This document shows positions 44,627-57,043 of a stretch of DNA of 64,000 nt, piece by piece. Position 1 is the first letter of the stretch. Every line of letters starts with the position of its first letter. Under the pieces are notes generated by a model that was given only the letters and a program-made list of their open reading frames with translations, was not told the DNA's origin and did no database searches. A program made the position numbers and the translations under genes. Origin of the DNA: Stomorhina lunata (lineage: Eukaryota; Arthropoda; Insecta; Diptera; Rhiniidae); assembly GCA_933228675.1 (NCBI GenBank), contig OW121741.1, positions 41,712,580-41,776,579 on the forward strand, read 5' to 3'.

Positions 44627-45370
44627 GGTAGACGAAGGTAGGCAATGTGTACAATGGACAACACTCGAGAACTTGAAATATGCCGATGACGTATGTCTTC
44701 TAAGCCAGTGCTCAGAACACCTTCAATAGAATACCAAAGCTATTACTGTTAAATCTCCTGCAGTTGGGCTGGAAATCAATATTTCCGAGACAAAGATTGT
44801 GCCTGGAGGCTATGGCGCGAACCCGTTGACACACATCAATGTGGATAACGAGGTTATTGGATATGTATATATCTCTAATTACCTTGGGAGTTTATTATCT
44901 ACAAAGACAAGGATATTAAATCGCGTGTTAATAAGGCAAACTCTGCGTTTGGAATTATTCAAGCCATTTGGAAATCTAGACAAATATCAACAACAACTAA
45001 GTTACGAATATATAACTCGAATGTCAGGTCCATCTTGTATTACGAATCCTTAATATCGTGGCCGAATAGCATAAGAAACAAAGATCTATTTAACGCGACA
45101 AACCAAATCCCTACAAACCAAGTAGGCTACACACTTCGAAGGCCTAATACAAACATTACTCGACAAGCGCTTAATTGAAATCCACAGGAAGAGGCCGTCG
45201 TGTTAGTGCACCTGCTAGAACGTGGTGAAGATCAATTAATGCGTAGTTGCAAGCAGCAAACTATTCATGAAATGATGTATGCCTATCATCTCGCAATAGA
45301 GTCCGATATAAAAGAATGGTTGAGGCCCTCTGCTCCACTGGGAGACAAGGATAGCAGAAGAATAGTAGGA
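44627..45370 (+). pseudogene. RTE-type reverse transcriptase C-terminal fragment
   Basis: Begins at LENLKYADDVCLLSQCSEHL (catalytic YADD). Then come VGLEINISETKIVPGGYGAN, a conserved NVDNEVIGYVYISNYLGSLL, the LRIYNSNVRSILYY block in a shifted frame, and the family 3' end TTGAGGCCCTCTGCTCCACTGG. At least three frameshifts. 5'-truncated inside the palm domain. Confidence 0.75.
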
Positions 45371-45458
45371 ATATACATATATGATCGATCTGATAATACA
45401 GGAAAACGAATTTTCGTAAAGTTTTCCTTCAAAGTTTTTAATTTCTACAAATTTTTAA

Positions 45459-45879
45459 CACGTTCACGCCGGCACTGCAATTCATGTTTCGCGCCCATAG
45501 GCGATTGCGCTGAAAGCTTTTTGTTCCACCGGACGGGGCCGAACTAAATGTTTCAACGAAAGATTATTGCACGGGAAAACAGTCTCCATGGGTTTGCATT
45601 TTTCTTTCGATGCTATTGTGGTTATGTGTTTAGTGTCTGTTAATTACGCACATCATTGTGCAACGTCATCTTTTGTTCATCATCGAACCACTGTGCAGAA
45701 AGAATTTATTCATTCTTTCATTCTCCGCTCCTTCTTAGAATTTCTACAATCTAGCAAGTGTATTCATTCGTCATGCACACTGATTGATAGTACAATCATA
45801 TGCGAGCCACCGGTGGTACGCGCCGCCCAATCAGGCAGACATGTGCGAGCCACCGGTGGTACACGCCGGCGTGAACGTG
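45459..45879. mobile_element. 421-bp piggyBac-like MITE
   Basis: Inverted ends CACGTTCACGCCGGC / GCCGGCGTGAACGTG, 15 of 15 matching, flanked by TTAA at 45455-45458 and 45880-45883. Markedly more GC-rich than its surroundings. Near the right end the phrase GCGAGCCACCGGTGGTAC, which contains the palindrome CCACCGGTGG, occurs twice (about 45802 and 45845). No transposase. The long plus-strand frame crossing it is not a gene. Confidence 0.8.
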
Positions 45880-45883
45880 TTAA

Positions 45884-46655
45884 ACAAAATTCCCTTCTAA
45901 CCACAGGCATAAACAACTTAACTTTAAAACATAAAAACTTCAACCACTTAATGATCCATTTAACTTTAAACTGCTACTCTATAAAGTTTAGCACGCCTCA
46001 CTGGTATTCAGTCCTAACTAGAACCTTTTTGGGTAAAACAAACCAATACAAAGTTTTTGCAGTTCAACAAATTCTGTGGTCAAGTTTAAACATTTTGCCT
46101 GACACAAAGGAAAACAACTTTGACATTTTAATTTTGTTTAAAAAACCACCATTAAACCAATAACAAATTTCCTTTTTAGTTTGTATGAATTCTAAATTAA
46201 ACTGAAAGAGGAAGGGACAAAGTCTGGCTCGAATTGTTAGCTATTCGAGCCAAATATTATAAAATGGCGAAAAAAAACTGTATAGACTTTAAAAAAATGT
46301 TAAAGGTTTTCTAGTTGCTGTTAAAAAAAAACTTAAAACTTTTAACCACCAACACAATAAATGTCGGCAAACAAAATATAATTAAAAAATATTCTTGGCC
46401 CGGGCAATGCGACAATGTAGTTCCCAGTTCTACACAAAAAGTGGTTAAATTAACAACATTCATATATTGTTAGAGTATTCATATATTGTTAGAGTATGTA
46501 TTTGGAAAAAAATCAAAGTTACTTTAACTGAATTTAAATAGTTTTCCATTTTGTTAAAGTTTTACATTTAACATACAAGTATACGTATTTGTATTCGTAT
46601 GTGTAAAACAGGAAACAAAGTTTTAGTTTTAGCTTCCTGTTTTCTATTTGCTACT
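45884..46655. other. spacer, no gene seen
   Basis: No coding or repeat match found. Confidence 0.45.
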
Positions 46656-48642
46656 TTTTTATACCCACCATCAAAAAGAATGGCGGGCATATTGAGATTG
46701 TCATTCCGTTTGTAATTTCCTTAATATTGGTTCAAAAATCAAAAACGATATATATTCTGAATCCTTATGAAATTCTAAGACGATTGAGCTATGTCCGTCT
46801 GTCTGTCCGTCTGTCTGTCCGTCTGTCTGTCTGTCTGTCTGTCTGTTGAAATCACGATAATGTCTAAGCGAAAAGAGCTAGCTAACTGAAACTTAGCAAA
46901 AACATTCTTTATCTATGAGAAAATTTTGGTATTGAAATTGGGCAAAATCGGTTAGCATTTGGCCATAGCTCCCGTATAACCTCGTCTAGGCTAATCGCTT
47001 ATTTGCTAATAAATGACAAATAATGACAGTTATGATGACAAAATTTAGTATCTAGAAGTCTTAGATAAGCACTAGGCAGAATATAAAATTTAATCGAAAT
47101 CGGTTCACATTTAGCCATAGCTCCCATACAAAAAACTTACGAAAACAGGCTAAATTTCACCCAAAATACACTTAAATGCCAATAAATCTAAAAGTATAAC
47201 AGATATAACCACTAAATTTGGCACAAGAAATTCTTATATCAATGCCAGCCAGTGTGCAAAATTTTGTCACAATCGGTCACTATTTGACCTAGCTCCCATA
47301 TAAAAAACTTACGAAAACATAAAAATTCAAAAAGAAAAGGGGATTTATGTCCGTCTATCCGTCAGATAAAATCGTGATAGCTCCTTAACTACAAGAGCTA
47401 GTAAGGAAGTCTTATGTCAATGCCAGCCAGTGTGCAAAATTTCGTCACAATCGGTCACCATTTGACCATAGCTCCCATATAAAAAACTTATGGAAACACA
47501 AAAATACATAAAGAAAAGGTTGTTTATGTCCGTCTGTCCGTCAGATAAAAGCACGATAGCGCCTTAACGAAAAGAGCTAGAGGGACAAAATTTTACAAAA
47601 GTATTTTGGATATCTTGAAAAAGATCGATTCAAATTTAGTTAGAGCTCCTATATAACCCCGCCCCGGGAAACACATTAATGCTGATAAATTGAATACAAT
47701 TGTAATAGCTATGACGATTAAATTTAAAATAGGGAAGTTTTATGCAATTTTTGATCAGTTTATCAAATTTTATAGGAATCAGTCCATATTTGACTTTAGC
47801 TTTCATGTGAAAAACACTCACTGAAACCAAAAATTTTTGCAAAGGCCAGTTAAAAGCTATTAAATTTATTTATTTATTTATTTTGTATAACGCACACAAC
47901 AAGATATAAATCTTATAATTATAGTGTGCGAATTGAGTTGTTAAAAAGTACAATAGATATATAAAAAAAAAAAGTTTATAAATTAAATTAAGTAAACATT
48001 AAAATATATAAAAAAAAAATTAGAAACTACGATAGCTATTGTCACTAAATTTTGCAAGAATAAGCTCTCTATATATACTAGCCAGTGTGTAAAATTTTGT
48101 TATAATCGGTCAACATTTGGCTATAATTCTTATATATATAACATCCCCTTTTTATATCTACAATCAAAAAGATTTGGAGGTACATTCATTATATTAAGAT
48201 TGCACCTATGAAATTATATAGGCATCAATCAACTTTATATATGATGAATGCATTAGGAACTCATAACGAAATATATGGACCTGTCGTATTACTATTAACG
48301 TGTTTAGCCTAACTACATATTAATCACAACGAAAAGTATTTAACAACTTATTAATGTAAAAGTATACCTGGTTATGAGACCGAATTTTGATCAAAGTAAA
48401 TACTGGAGAAACCACTAAAATATTTTTGAATGTTGAACTATAAAGCTACGGAAACCTAATTTAGTCCAAAAGTTTTACCAACAATACCAAATAGCTTAGC
48501 GATTTTTCCAGTTTTGGTGCAGATTTTGAATTAGCTGCACCCTTATAGATATATGAGATATGTTTCTAAATTTAACACAACTTGATGGTGGGTATATAAG
48601 ATTCGGCACAGCCGAATATAACACTCTTACTTGTTTTGTTTC
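46656..48642 (-). repeat. mini-me-type composite repeat with GTCY microsatellite
   Basis: From TATACCCACCATCAAAAAG at the left to GATGGTGGGTATATAAGATT and the hairpin TTCGGCACAGCCGAA with CTCTTACTTGTTTT at the right, i.e. the standard terminus inverted. A (GTCT/GTCC)n array is at about 46793-46852. Inside, a unit of about 200 bp (TGTGCAAAATTT ... GTCCGTCAGATAAAA ... AGAGCTAG) is repeated in tandem between 47240 and 47590. A TTTA-rich, poly(A)-like stretch at 47862-47882 followed by about 80 bases may be a small retro-insertion. Confidence 0.6.
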
Positions 48643-49121
48643 ATGTCTTTCCACTCAATAATTGGCATAAAACTTAATCGAATGTCAGTCGAAGCGTGTG
48701 TGAAGTGAAATTGCGAAAGCAGCTGGTGACAACAACATTTCATTTCTATGAATTTTTCTATTTTGTTTCAATTACCACTACATTTTAACCATGACCATCA
48801 CTGGGAAGGATGAAATGAATGAATAAATGGAAATAGAAATGGTTGTTTGTTTGGTTTGTTGGCTCCGTGGACAATGTGTAAAGGTGTTGGTGGTGTGGCT
48901 TGTTAATAAAAACTATTCGTATTTTACATAATGTTTACAATGTGTAAAAACCAACAAAATGGAAGAAATATTTTATACAAAAAAAAAAAAAAAAATTACC
49001 AATGTCCAATGTCGGTATATTTATTCATGTTGCAATAGCAACTTAATGAAATTACCAGTACAAACATGTCCTTAACGCTATTGCTGCATATTTGCAACAT
49101 CGACCAAATGGTGTCCAACTA
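48643..49121. other. spacer, no gene seen
   Basis: No coding signal. A poly(A) run is at about 48979-48995. Confidence 0.45.
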
Positions 49122-49915
49122 AAAAACAAGTAAGAAAGTGCTATAGTCGGTCAAGCCCGACCATACGATACCCTTCACCCCTAAGGCCAAAGGTGTTATT
49201 TTTCCTGTATAAAGACAAATATTTGCTAAATTTTGCCATCATACAAACATTTTCTCAAAACTTATATATTTAAGCTGCTTCCGACATTTGGACTTATATG
49301 AGAGCTAGGGTCAAATGTGGACCGATTATCTCGAAGTTTATCAAATTGATTACAGTTGTTATGTGTGTAAAAAATAAACTTAAAATTCCCATTATCTTCA
49401 GATTTACGAGCTTTTTAGTGATTTTTGTCTCATTTAGTGCGTTTTTAAAGAAAAGTTTGTATGGGAGCTATGGTCAAATGTGGACCGATTTTAACGAAAT
49501 TTGGTACAGTGATTTTAGTTTACATAAGCAATATTTGATTTAAATTTCATGAAAAAATATTGATATTTGTGGCCAATATATTAATTCCGGGAAGTGGGAC
49601 CTATGGGAGGTACCATAAATAATGGACCGATTTTGACGAATTTCAATAGCCATGGTCCCATTATCAAAAAATGATCTGTGCCAAATTTCATCAAATTATC
49701 TGTAGAATTGCGACCTGTAGTTTGATTACAAGGTTTACATGGGGGTCCAGCCAGCCAGCCAGACGGACGGACGGACATAGCTAAATCGACTCAGAAAGTG
49801 ATTCTAAGCCTATTGGTGTACTAAAAGGTGGGTCTAAGACAAATATTTCCATGCGTTACATACATCAGCACAAACTTATAATACCCTTTAAACCTATGTT
49901 GGTGAAGAGTATAAA
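49122..49915 (+). repeat. mini-me/DINE-1-like repeat (copy 4, full length)
   Basis: AACAAGTAAGAAAGTGCTATAG, then the hairpin GTCGGTCAAGCCCGAC, TACCCTTCACC, and a CCAGCCAGCCAGCCAGACGG ACGG core at about 49747-49777, ending near GGTGAAGAGTATAAAA. The most complete copy of the subfamily also seen at 3991. Confidence 0.75.
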
Positions 49916-50099
49916 AATGATAGAAAATAGGATTCGAGTGTGTTAAGTTTAGTGTGGTCGAATGATTTTAGACTTAATTATAAGATTTTTAATTTGGATG
50001 AGAGTAAAACTGCCAGGAAAGTGGAGGTAATTTTAAATGCGTGGATTAAATAGAATATTATTTGATGCAAATACAATCGATTTGGGTACATTTATTTTT

Positions 50100-50452
50100 A
50101 TTAGGGCCAGCACTCAGGGGATGACCCCTACTTATGCAAGGCATTGTGTTGGAACTAGGAAAATAGGTTATGGGAGGGGATATAGTGTTTGTGGTCATTT
50201 GATTTGAACTTTTCTATATTGCAAGTGACTGGGAAAACTTTTGCGGGAAGCAAATTCCACATACGAACTGTGCGTCTATAAAAAAACGAATTTTCTCTAT
50301 AGTGTGTTATTCTGTCTACTGGCCATTCTACTACGAAGGGATAAGCTCTAACAGAAAGACTTGTATTGCCTATGAACGTTCGAGTATCGGGAACAAGTTT
50401 CCTGATTTCGTTAGAGCACATTCCAAAGTAGTAACGATATTCAAATATTGTG
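50100..50452 (-). pseudogene. 3' fragment of the CR1/Jockey-group element
   Basis: The minus-strand translation (MCSNEIRKLVPDTRTFIGN ... FVVEWPVDRITHYRENSFF ... HNLFS) aligns residue by residue to the last 90 codons of the element at 17430-19172, followed by the same 3' UTR. 5'-truncated. One intact C-terminal frame survives. Confidence 0.85.
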
Positions 50453-50479
50453 ATGTGGAAGAAGCTTAAAAAAATATAT

Positions 50480-53400
50480 CACTGACATCCCCCCTTGGGA
50501 TGTAATGGAATGCAGCTGTTGCCTGGCCTTTCCAGCTACCAGGTAAGAACCTTAATTCAGTTCTTACTCTAACCTCCTCGTGGTACATCCGGAAAACCTA
50601 AGCAACCTAGTTGAAGAAGCGGTAAACAACCCGTGTGGGACTCTAGGTCAGGGCTAATATGAAAGGAAGTTATATTAGAGCCATTCCAACGTATTTGATC
50701 TAAGGGTCTAAGATAATTGTACTTGGCAAGGTACGAAAATGCAGCGTCTATTCAGCGGCACGCTATATAAACGTGGCTCGTGTCTTTGGACCCATCACCC
50801 ATCGAATTAGCACGATGTTTAACGATGTTTTAAGCATAGAAAATAACAATATTACAGAATATACTACTCCAAGAAATCCCCCTGCTACGGCAGCTGGCAC
50901 AAGAATTTTGGAAGTGCCTAATCTATCCAAGAACATTATGATGAATGAAACTAATTCTATCCAAAGATATCAGACTATAAAACCTACTATAGGCATGAAG
51001 GAAAGTTTGATGTTTGCGACATGGAACGTGGAAACTGGCAAATTAGAACAGCTAAGGCGTAAAATTTTGGGTTATAAAATTGATTTGCTGGCGGAGCAAG
51101 AAACAAGATGAACACGGCAAGTGGAAGTTCGGAGCGAAAATACTGTGTTTCTTTATTACTGCCGCGCGGAGGGTGATGAGCATAGTAGAGGTCAGAAAGG
51201 CCTGATCACTAAAAGAATATCTAAAGCCATGAAAGCATGGTATCCTATTAATGATAGACTAATGGCAATAAAACTTAAGACTAAAGTTCGTAATTGGATA
51301 ATCATCAATGGCTACGCTCTTACTGAAATCCAATCTGAAAACGACAAAGACGAATTTTACGATGTACTAAGCAGTTGGAAAAACAATAATGTACATTATT
51401 GTGATATTACCATGATACTGGGCAACTTTAACGCTAAGTTAGGTTCAAAAAAAACCGGTTTGAAGCATTACATTGGTAAGCACGGTGTCGGAGTGAGAAA
51501 CGACAACTAGGAAAGATTAATCGAGCTATGCTGTGAAAGGAAATTTGTTCTAGGTGGCACCATTTTTCCTTATAAGCTTTACCATAAGATAACTTTGATA
51601 TCGCCGAACTGTGTTACAAATTGATCATATTTTCATCAACTCTAAGTCGCAATCATCTTTACTTGATGTACGCTCGAGGCGAGGAGTATATATATGAACA
51701 GCGACCATCATTTAATTATATCTAAAGATCGATTGAAAGTAGCGGCTCTGAGGTCTGAAATGGCAAAAACCGATCGGAAAATTCCAACTTCCATAAGGAA
51801 TTGGCTTCCAGATTATGTTAACAACAACGACAATATTAACGAAATTGCAAGATGTATCACTCAAACGTGCAATGAGGTTGGTCAACAAACGTTAGGTTTG
51901 AGGCCCTATGATCCACTAGGAATCAAGGATAACAGAAGAACAAACGTTACGATTCAAAGACCATAAAATGAAAGTTTGGCTCACCAAAGCAACATGGCAC
52001 CCGGTTGAACAGCGTAGAACCTTAACATATACAATTTTTAATGAAAACGTGAATGTTGAAGTGCTAAGTACAACATAACATGACCTTTCCAACAGAATTA
52101 AAAGGTCTGCAAGGAGGTACAAGAGAATGTGGATGGACGAACAAGCGAGCCAAGCTGAGTCAGCTGCAAGTAATGGCGACATGAGGACCTTATACAATAT
52201 ATCAAGAGCGTTGTGTGGCAAACCTACTAACAATCCCATCCTGACTAGTAGCGGTACACTTCTCTCAACCCCGGATGAACAATTAATCCGAATGGAAAAC
52301 TTCAAGTCAACATTAAAGAATCCTATTGGATTAGAAGCACTGACGGAAGTGCATAATGAAACCAACCATGATAATTTATTCAATGGAATTTCAGACAGCC
52401 CACCAACAAGGAGTGAAGCAAACCATTAAAAGCCTTAAGAGCAACAAGCTCCTGGGCGATGACAATATCTCAGCGGAGATGCTTTTATGTGATGTTGAAA
52501 AATCGGCGAGACTGTGATAACCATTTGTGCGTAAAATATGGGAAGAAGTAGCTCTACCAACCTCCTGGAATGAAGGCATACTAGTCAAAATACAAAAAAA
52601 TGTGATTTCAATGACTGCAATAACTACAAAGCTATAACACTTTTTCCAATACCGAGCAGAATACTAAGTCGAGTAATTTTGAGTAGAACGTCCGAAGCAG
52701 TTTCCGCTACACTCCACGAAAATTAGTTTGGGCTCCTATAGAATCGATCGAATAGTACTGGAGAAATGTAATGTGTTCCGCACCCCCATTTGCCTAGCGT
52801 TTATCGACTTTAAGAAGGCCTTCGACAGTGTCAACAGAAGCTATCAATGGGGGATTTTAGAAAATCGAAACATGTCAACGAAAATTTTAACTTAATTCGG
52901 GCAATGTACATGGATTTTAAATGTCGAATCCAAATCCGTTCTAGGTCACTACTGGAGTAAGGTAAGGATGTATTTTGTTCTACACTTTTTATCCTTGAAA
53001 TCTATAATATAATGAGCGCGGCTTTGAATGGTATCCAATGGACACCATTTAAACGACTTCTTAGCCAAAGCCCAGGTCACCTTCAAGAAAATACTAACGC
53101 TATTACTGTTAAATATCGGGCTGGAAGTTTATATTCCCAAGTCAAAGATTATGCCTGTAGGCTATGGTGCAAACCCGTCGACACCCATCAATGTAGATAA
53201 CGAGGTTACTTTACCTTAATTTTCTTGGAAGTTTGGTATCTATAAAAGGTAGCGAATATTAAACCTCGTATTAACAAGGCAAAATCTGTATTCAGCATTC
53301 TCCGGGCTATTTGGAAATCTCGGCAAATATCAACAAGTTACTGATATACAACTCGAGTTTCAAGTCCATCCTGTATTACGGCTGCGAAAGTGGGAAGTGC

Positions 53401-53750
53401 CATTGATAGGCGCCTGCAAACCTTTGCAAACAAATGCTTACGGCAAATCCGTAATATATGGTGGCCTAATCGCATATGAAATGAAGATCTACTTAAAGCG
53501 ACAAACCAAATCTCTGCTTCTGTAGAATACCAACATTGTTCGACAAGCTCTTCGTTGGAATCCACAGGAAAACGGCCGTCGTGTTGGTGCCCCTGCTAGA
53601 GCGTGGAGAAGGTCAATTAATGCGGAGTTGCAAGCAGCAAACTATTCATGGAATAACGTATGCCTAACATCTCACAATAGAGTTCGATATTAAAGGATGG
53701 TTGAGGCCCTGTGGTCCACTGGGAGTCAAGTATATAGAAGAAGTGTAACC
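50480..53750 (+). pseudogene. RTE-type non-LTR retrotransposon, nearly full length but decayed
   Basis: After a GC-richer leader (50480-50770), the endonuclease reads LMFATWNVETGKLEQLRR (51010), IDLLAEQETR, INDRLMAIKLKTKVRNWI, ITMILGNFNAKLG and KHGVGVRNDN, then NSDHHLIISK. The linker is broken and holds a copy of the family's own 3'-terminal phrase at 51900-51945. The reverse transcriptase follows: MRTLYNISRALCGKPT, a frame-broken RKIWEEVALPTSWNEG, AFIDFKKAFDSVNRS, then the C-terminal PVGYGANPSTPINVDNE. The 3' end is GAGGCCCTGTGGTCCACTGG at about 53704. Many frameshifts and stops. Confidence 0.8.
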
Positions 53751-54060
53751 TTCTCCATTTTTTTCGGTCTTCTTCGTTTTCTACTTCCTTGCGGGTTGTC
53801 TATAAAGGCACGACTACCATCTTTCTCTGGTAGTTTTAGTCTTCGTGCTTATTTATTTTAACAACGGTTGTAGCTTTATTATAATTTAGGTCTATATTTA
53901 GTACCGCCATCAATAGATAATAATCTTAAGAGATGAAATGTATTCTCATTTCTTTTTATTTTCAGTAATTTTCAAAGTTTAGTTTTAGTGGGTCTCAGAT
54001 AATACCTTCAGGTCTCTCCAGGTAAATACTTCTAGATACAGAATCATCACCTAATATCCA
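53751..54060. other. spacer, no gene seen
   Basis: No coding signal or repeat match. Confidence 0.45.
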
Positions 54061-54062
54061 CG

Positions 54063-54155
54063 GTCAGACCCACTTGAAAAAATAAATTTTGAAAAAAGCG
54101 GCGGAGTCTAAAAATAGAATCGGATTCATTGTCTGAGGGAAGTACCCCTTGTTCC
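54063..54155 (+). repeat. SINE tail fragment
   Basis: GTCAGACCCACTTGAAAAAA followed by GAGTCTAAAAATAGAATCGG and GAAGTACCCCTTGTT matches, with an internal gap, the body of the SINE at 60185-60452. The tRNA-like head is missing. Confidence 0.6.
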
Positions 54156-54524
54156 AATTGGAATGTTGTCGGGGAATTATATATATATGTAGCTGCCTAA
54201 ATATATTATCGATGCTCACAATAGTAAATCCAGTTGTCGCAATTGATAACATCTAAATTTTTAGAAAGTTTGTTAATAGGTGTTGTAGGGGATATAAGAT
54301 ACCAAGTAACGGATCTGATTGGTCTTAATTTAGTTAGCCAGGATTTATCTTGGTCTTTTCTTCATCTCAACCTTGGACACTGACCTCCTCGCAGTATTAC
54401 CTATAATATGTGCCGAGAGCTCTACCATCAGATCGATAAAAACATGATAAGGTTGTCGAGGTAATTTAATCCTAGAAAAATAAAAAAAAAAACTATCGCA
54501 ATCCAAAAACTAACCATGATTTAA

Positions 54525-55440
54525 GGATGAGCACCTGGAATATCCGAACTCTTTGCAGAAGAGGTGTCTTATTAGTACTCAAGCTACAACGGATTAGGTA
54601 GAGGATAATGTAAAATAAGCTTTGTGCACACTGATGGTAATTTGAGTCTCCACAGTGTAACAATGGTATGGGTTGATATCCTTTGCGGTGGCTCTCAATA
54701 TGGTAGTGAGCAGCAGCAGGTTTCCTTATTTATATACATGGGTATATCAGATCATAGCAAAGTTTTAAGTAAGGGATATATAAAACAGTCTTGAGGTATT
54801 CCCCTACCACCGTTTTTTGTCAAGTCGGACTACACTTCCGTAGCTTCGTTGGTTAGCACATCGACTACGAAGCATAACATATCATATTAAACTGGGTTTG
54901 AGCCTCGGTCACAGCACTTTTAAATTCTGTAATTATTCAGAATTGGATCACATATGTCCGTTGAGGACTATAGCTTCGAGATTGTAAAATAATTTGTATA
55001 CCTCGGTAACGCTGCCGATATAAGCTTCAAAATCAAACGTAGAATCATATTTCTCAACCGATGCTATTTTGGCCTAAGCTAACAGCTAAGATATAAAGTC
55101 CTCTTCGAAAAAAATATATTACGTTCTTTAAAACGCTTATACTACCCATGTTATTATATGGCGCTGAATCATGGGCACTTGCACATGCAGATGAAGCTAT
55201 CCTTGGAGTGTTTGAGAGGCTGCGTTGGCTAGGACATATTTTGCGAATGGATGAAAATACTTTGCAAGAAAATTGTTCGATAATGATCCTGAGGGAACTC
55301 GTGGAAGAAAGCGTCCAAAACTTCGATAGAAAGGCCAAGTAGAAAAAAATCTTTCAAAATCTGACCTACGACTTTGGAGAATATGCACACAAGATTGGGG
55401 CGCATGAAATTCCAAAATATGTTCGGACTTTGACCTAAAC
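54525..55440 (+). pseudogene. RTE-type element with a large internal deletion
   Basis: The left part reads RMSTWNIRTLCRRGVLLVLK (endonuclease start). The right part, from about 54990, reads ISFKIKRRIIFLNRCYFGLS, LILPMLLYGAESWALAHADE and then AILGVFERLRWLGHILRMDE. In relatives known to me the GVFER and LRWLGH motifs are separated by some 40 residues, so a second small deletion is present. The core of the reverse transcriptase is gone. A tRNA-like SINE sequence separates the two halves. Confidence 0.65.
54838..54945 (+). repeat. tRNA-derived SINE-like sequence
   Basis: TTGGTTAGCACATCGACTAC (A-box like) and GGGTTTGAGCCTCGGTCACA (B-box like) are spaced about 50 bases apart, as in a tRNA-derived head. 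The cloverleaf is too degraded for a functional tRNA. Confidence 0.5.
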
Positions 55441-55755
55441 AGGTTTTAACTATAGGCCATTTAAGTAAGTAATTATTAAATTAGTTTTAAAATTGTTAAT
55501 AACCAAAGCATCCTCCATTTACGATAAGCCGAATAACACGCCGTCGATGTAAAAGAAATAAAATTGGCTGCATAACAAAAAGCTTCCATAAAAAAAGAAA
55601 TGACGTGCAATTATAGTGTTAAATGACATAGAGCGTTAGTTTTCCTTTTCACCAAGTAAGATTTTGGTGACAGTTTAGTGCAGGGTAATATGAGATAAAT
55701 TTTATTCTCTAAAAAAACCAAATCGTCGTGCGGGAGTTTATGTGATCTATCGGGT
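55441..55755. other. spacer, no gene seen
   Basis: No coding signal. Confidence 0.45.
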
Positions 55756-57043
55756 GGTTAAATTTCAAGGGCCGATATTTATTTTGAATAAAACACAAAC
55801 TATTCAGGAAATTATTGTAATTTTATTTAATTATGATATATTGGTATTACTCAATTATGTATGGAACAAAATATCGGCCAAATGGGAGCCGCGACCACGG
55901 CGGCACGTCTCCATCCGATGGTCCAAATTTTCGATGACCCTGAGGCATAATGGAGGTTCTATACCGTTAATGTGCCGAATTATCTCATCCTTTAGCTCCT
56001 GAATTTTTGCTGACTTATCGACGTACACCTTTTCTTTCAAATAACCCCAAAGAAAAAGGTCCAACGGTATCAAATCACATGATCTTGCCGGCTAATTGAC
56101 ATCGCCATTACGTGAGATAACACGGCCATTGAATTTGTTGCGCAAAAGAGCCATTGTTTCGTTAGCTGTGTGGCAATTGGAACCGTCCTGCTGAAACCAC
56201 ATATCGTCCATATCCATATCTTCCAATTCGGGCCATAAAAAGTTCGTTATCATCTCACGATAGCAAACACCATTTACAGTAACTGCCTGACTGGCCTCAT
56301 TTTGGAAAAAATACGATGATGCCGCCAGCCCATAAACCGGACCAAACAGTCACTGTTTGTGGGTGCATTGGTTTTTCGACAATCACTCTTGGATTCTCAT
56401 TCGCCCAAATGCGGCAATTCTGTTTATTGACGAATCCACTGAGGTGAAAATATGCCTCATCACTGAAGATGATTTTCTTCGAAAATTGATCATTCACTGT
56501 TGCCATTTCTTGCCACCATTCTGCCCATTCACGACGTTTGGAATGGTCAAGAGGCTTTAGTTCGTGAGCCAATTGCACCTTGTAAGCGTGTAAATGCAAG
56601 TCTTTATGCATAATGTTCATTAACGACGAGCGTGAGAGGTGCAATTGTTGGGCACGACGACGAGTTGAGGTGTACGGCTCTTCAGCCACACTATCGCGAA
56701 CAGCAGCAATATTTTCTGCCTTACGAGCTGTACGAGCATGCACTGGTGTTTTCACATCTTCTATAGACCCGGTTTGCTCGGATTTTTCCACGATTTTTGC
56801 GATTGTACGCACATTTGGACGATCAAATTGACCAAAATAATCACGAAGTGCACGATATGCATTTTGATTTGAACGCCCATTTTCATAATAAGTCTGGATA
56901 ACTTATACACGTTGTTGGATTGTGTATCTCTCCATGGTTCAAATTGAGTAAGTCTGAAATAGAGAAATGTCAAATAAAATTCGGAGAAAAAGCTTGGCGT
57001 TTAGGTGTGGTTCACATTCAACATCGGCCCTTACAATTAAACC
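55756..57043 (-). mobile_element. mariner-type DNA transposon, about 1.29 kb
   Basis: Ends GGTTAAATTTCAAGGGCCGA (left) and TCGGCCCTTACAATTAAACC (right) are imperfect inverted repeats of about 23 bp. The length and single-ORF plan are typical of Tc1/mariner. The transposase gene on the minus strand has three lesions (see the gene entry). A TA duplication is not evident at the edges I chose, so the outer boundaries may be off by a few bases. Confidence 0.82.
55855..56935 (-). pseudogene. mariner-type transposase, disabled
   Basis: The ATG at 56935 starts MERYTIQQRV, followed immediately by a TAA stop. Then YYENGRSNQNAYRALRDYFG and two helix-turn-helix segments (to SRSSLMNIMHKDLHLHAYKV), the first catalytic Asp in IIFSDEAYFHLSGFVN, and WSGLWAGGIIVFF. 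After a frameshift at about 56297, the second Asp is in WFQQDGSNCHTA, a TAG replaces the expected Trp before PARSCDLIPLDLFLWGY (third Asp), and the C-terminus ends at 55855. There are 36 residues between the second and third Asp, slightly more than the 34 of classical mariner. Not functional. Confidence 0.85.

Noticed and set aside
45567..46163. 198-residue plus-strand frame
   Set aside because: It crosses the right inverted repeat and TTAA of a MITE into spacer DNA and has no family-like motif.
47862..47960. Small minus-strand retro-insertion ending in TTTA repeats
   Set aside because: The tail looks like a non-LTR 3' end, but I could not find a target duplication or a matching parent, so it is only mentioned in the repeat entry.
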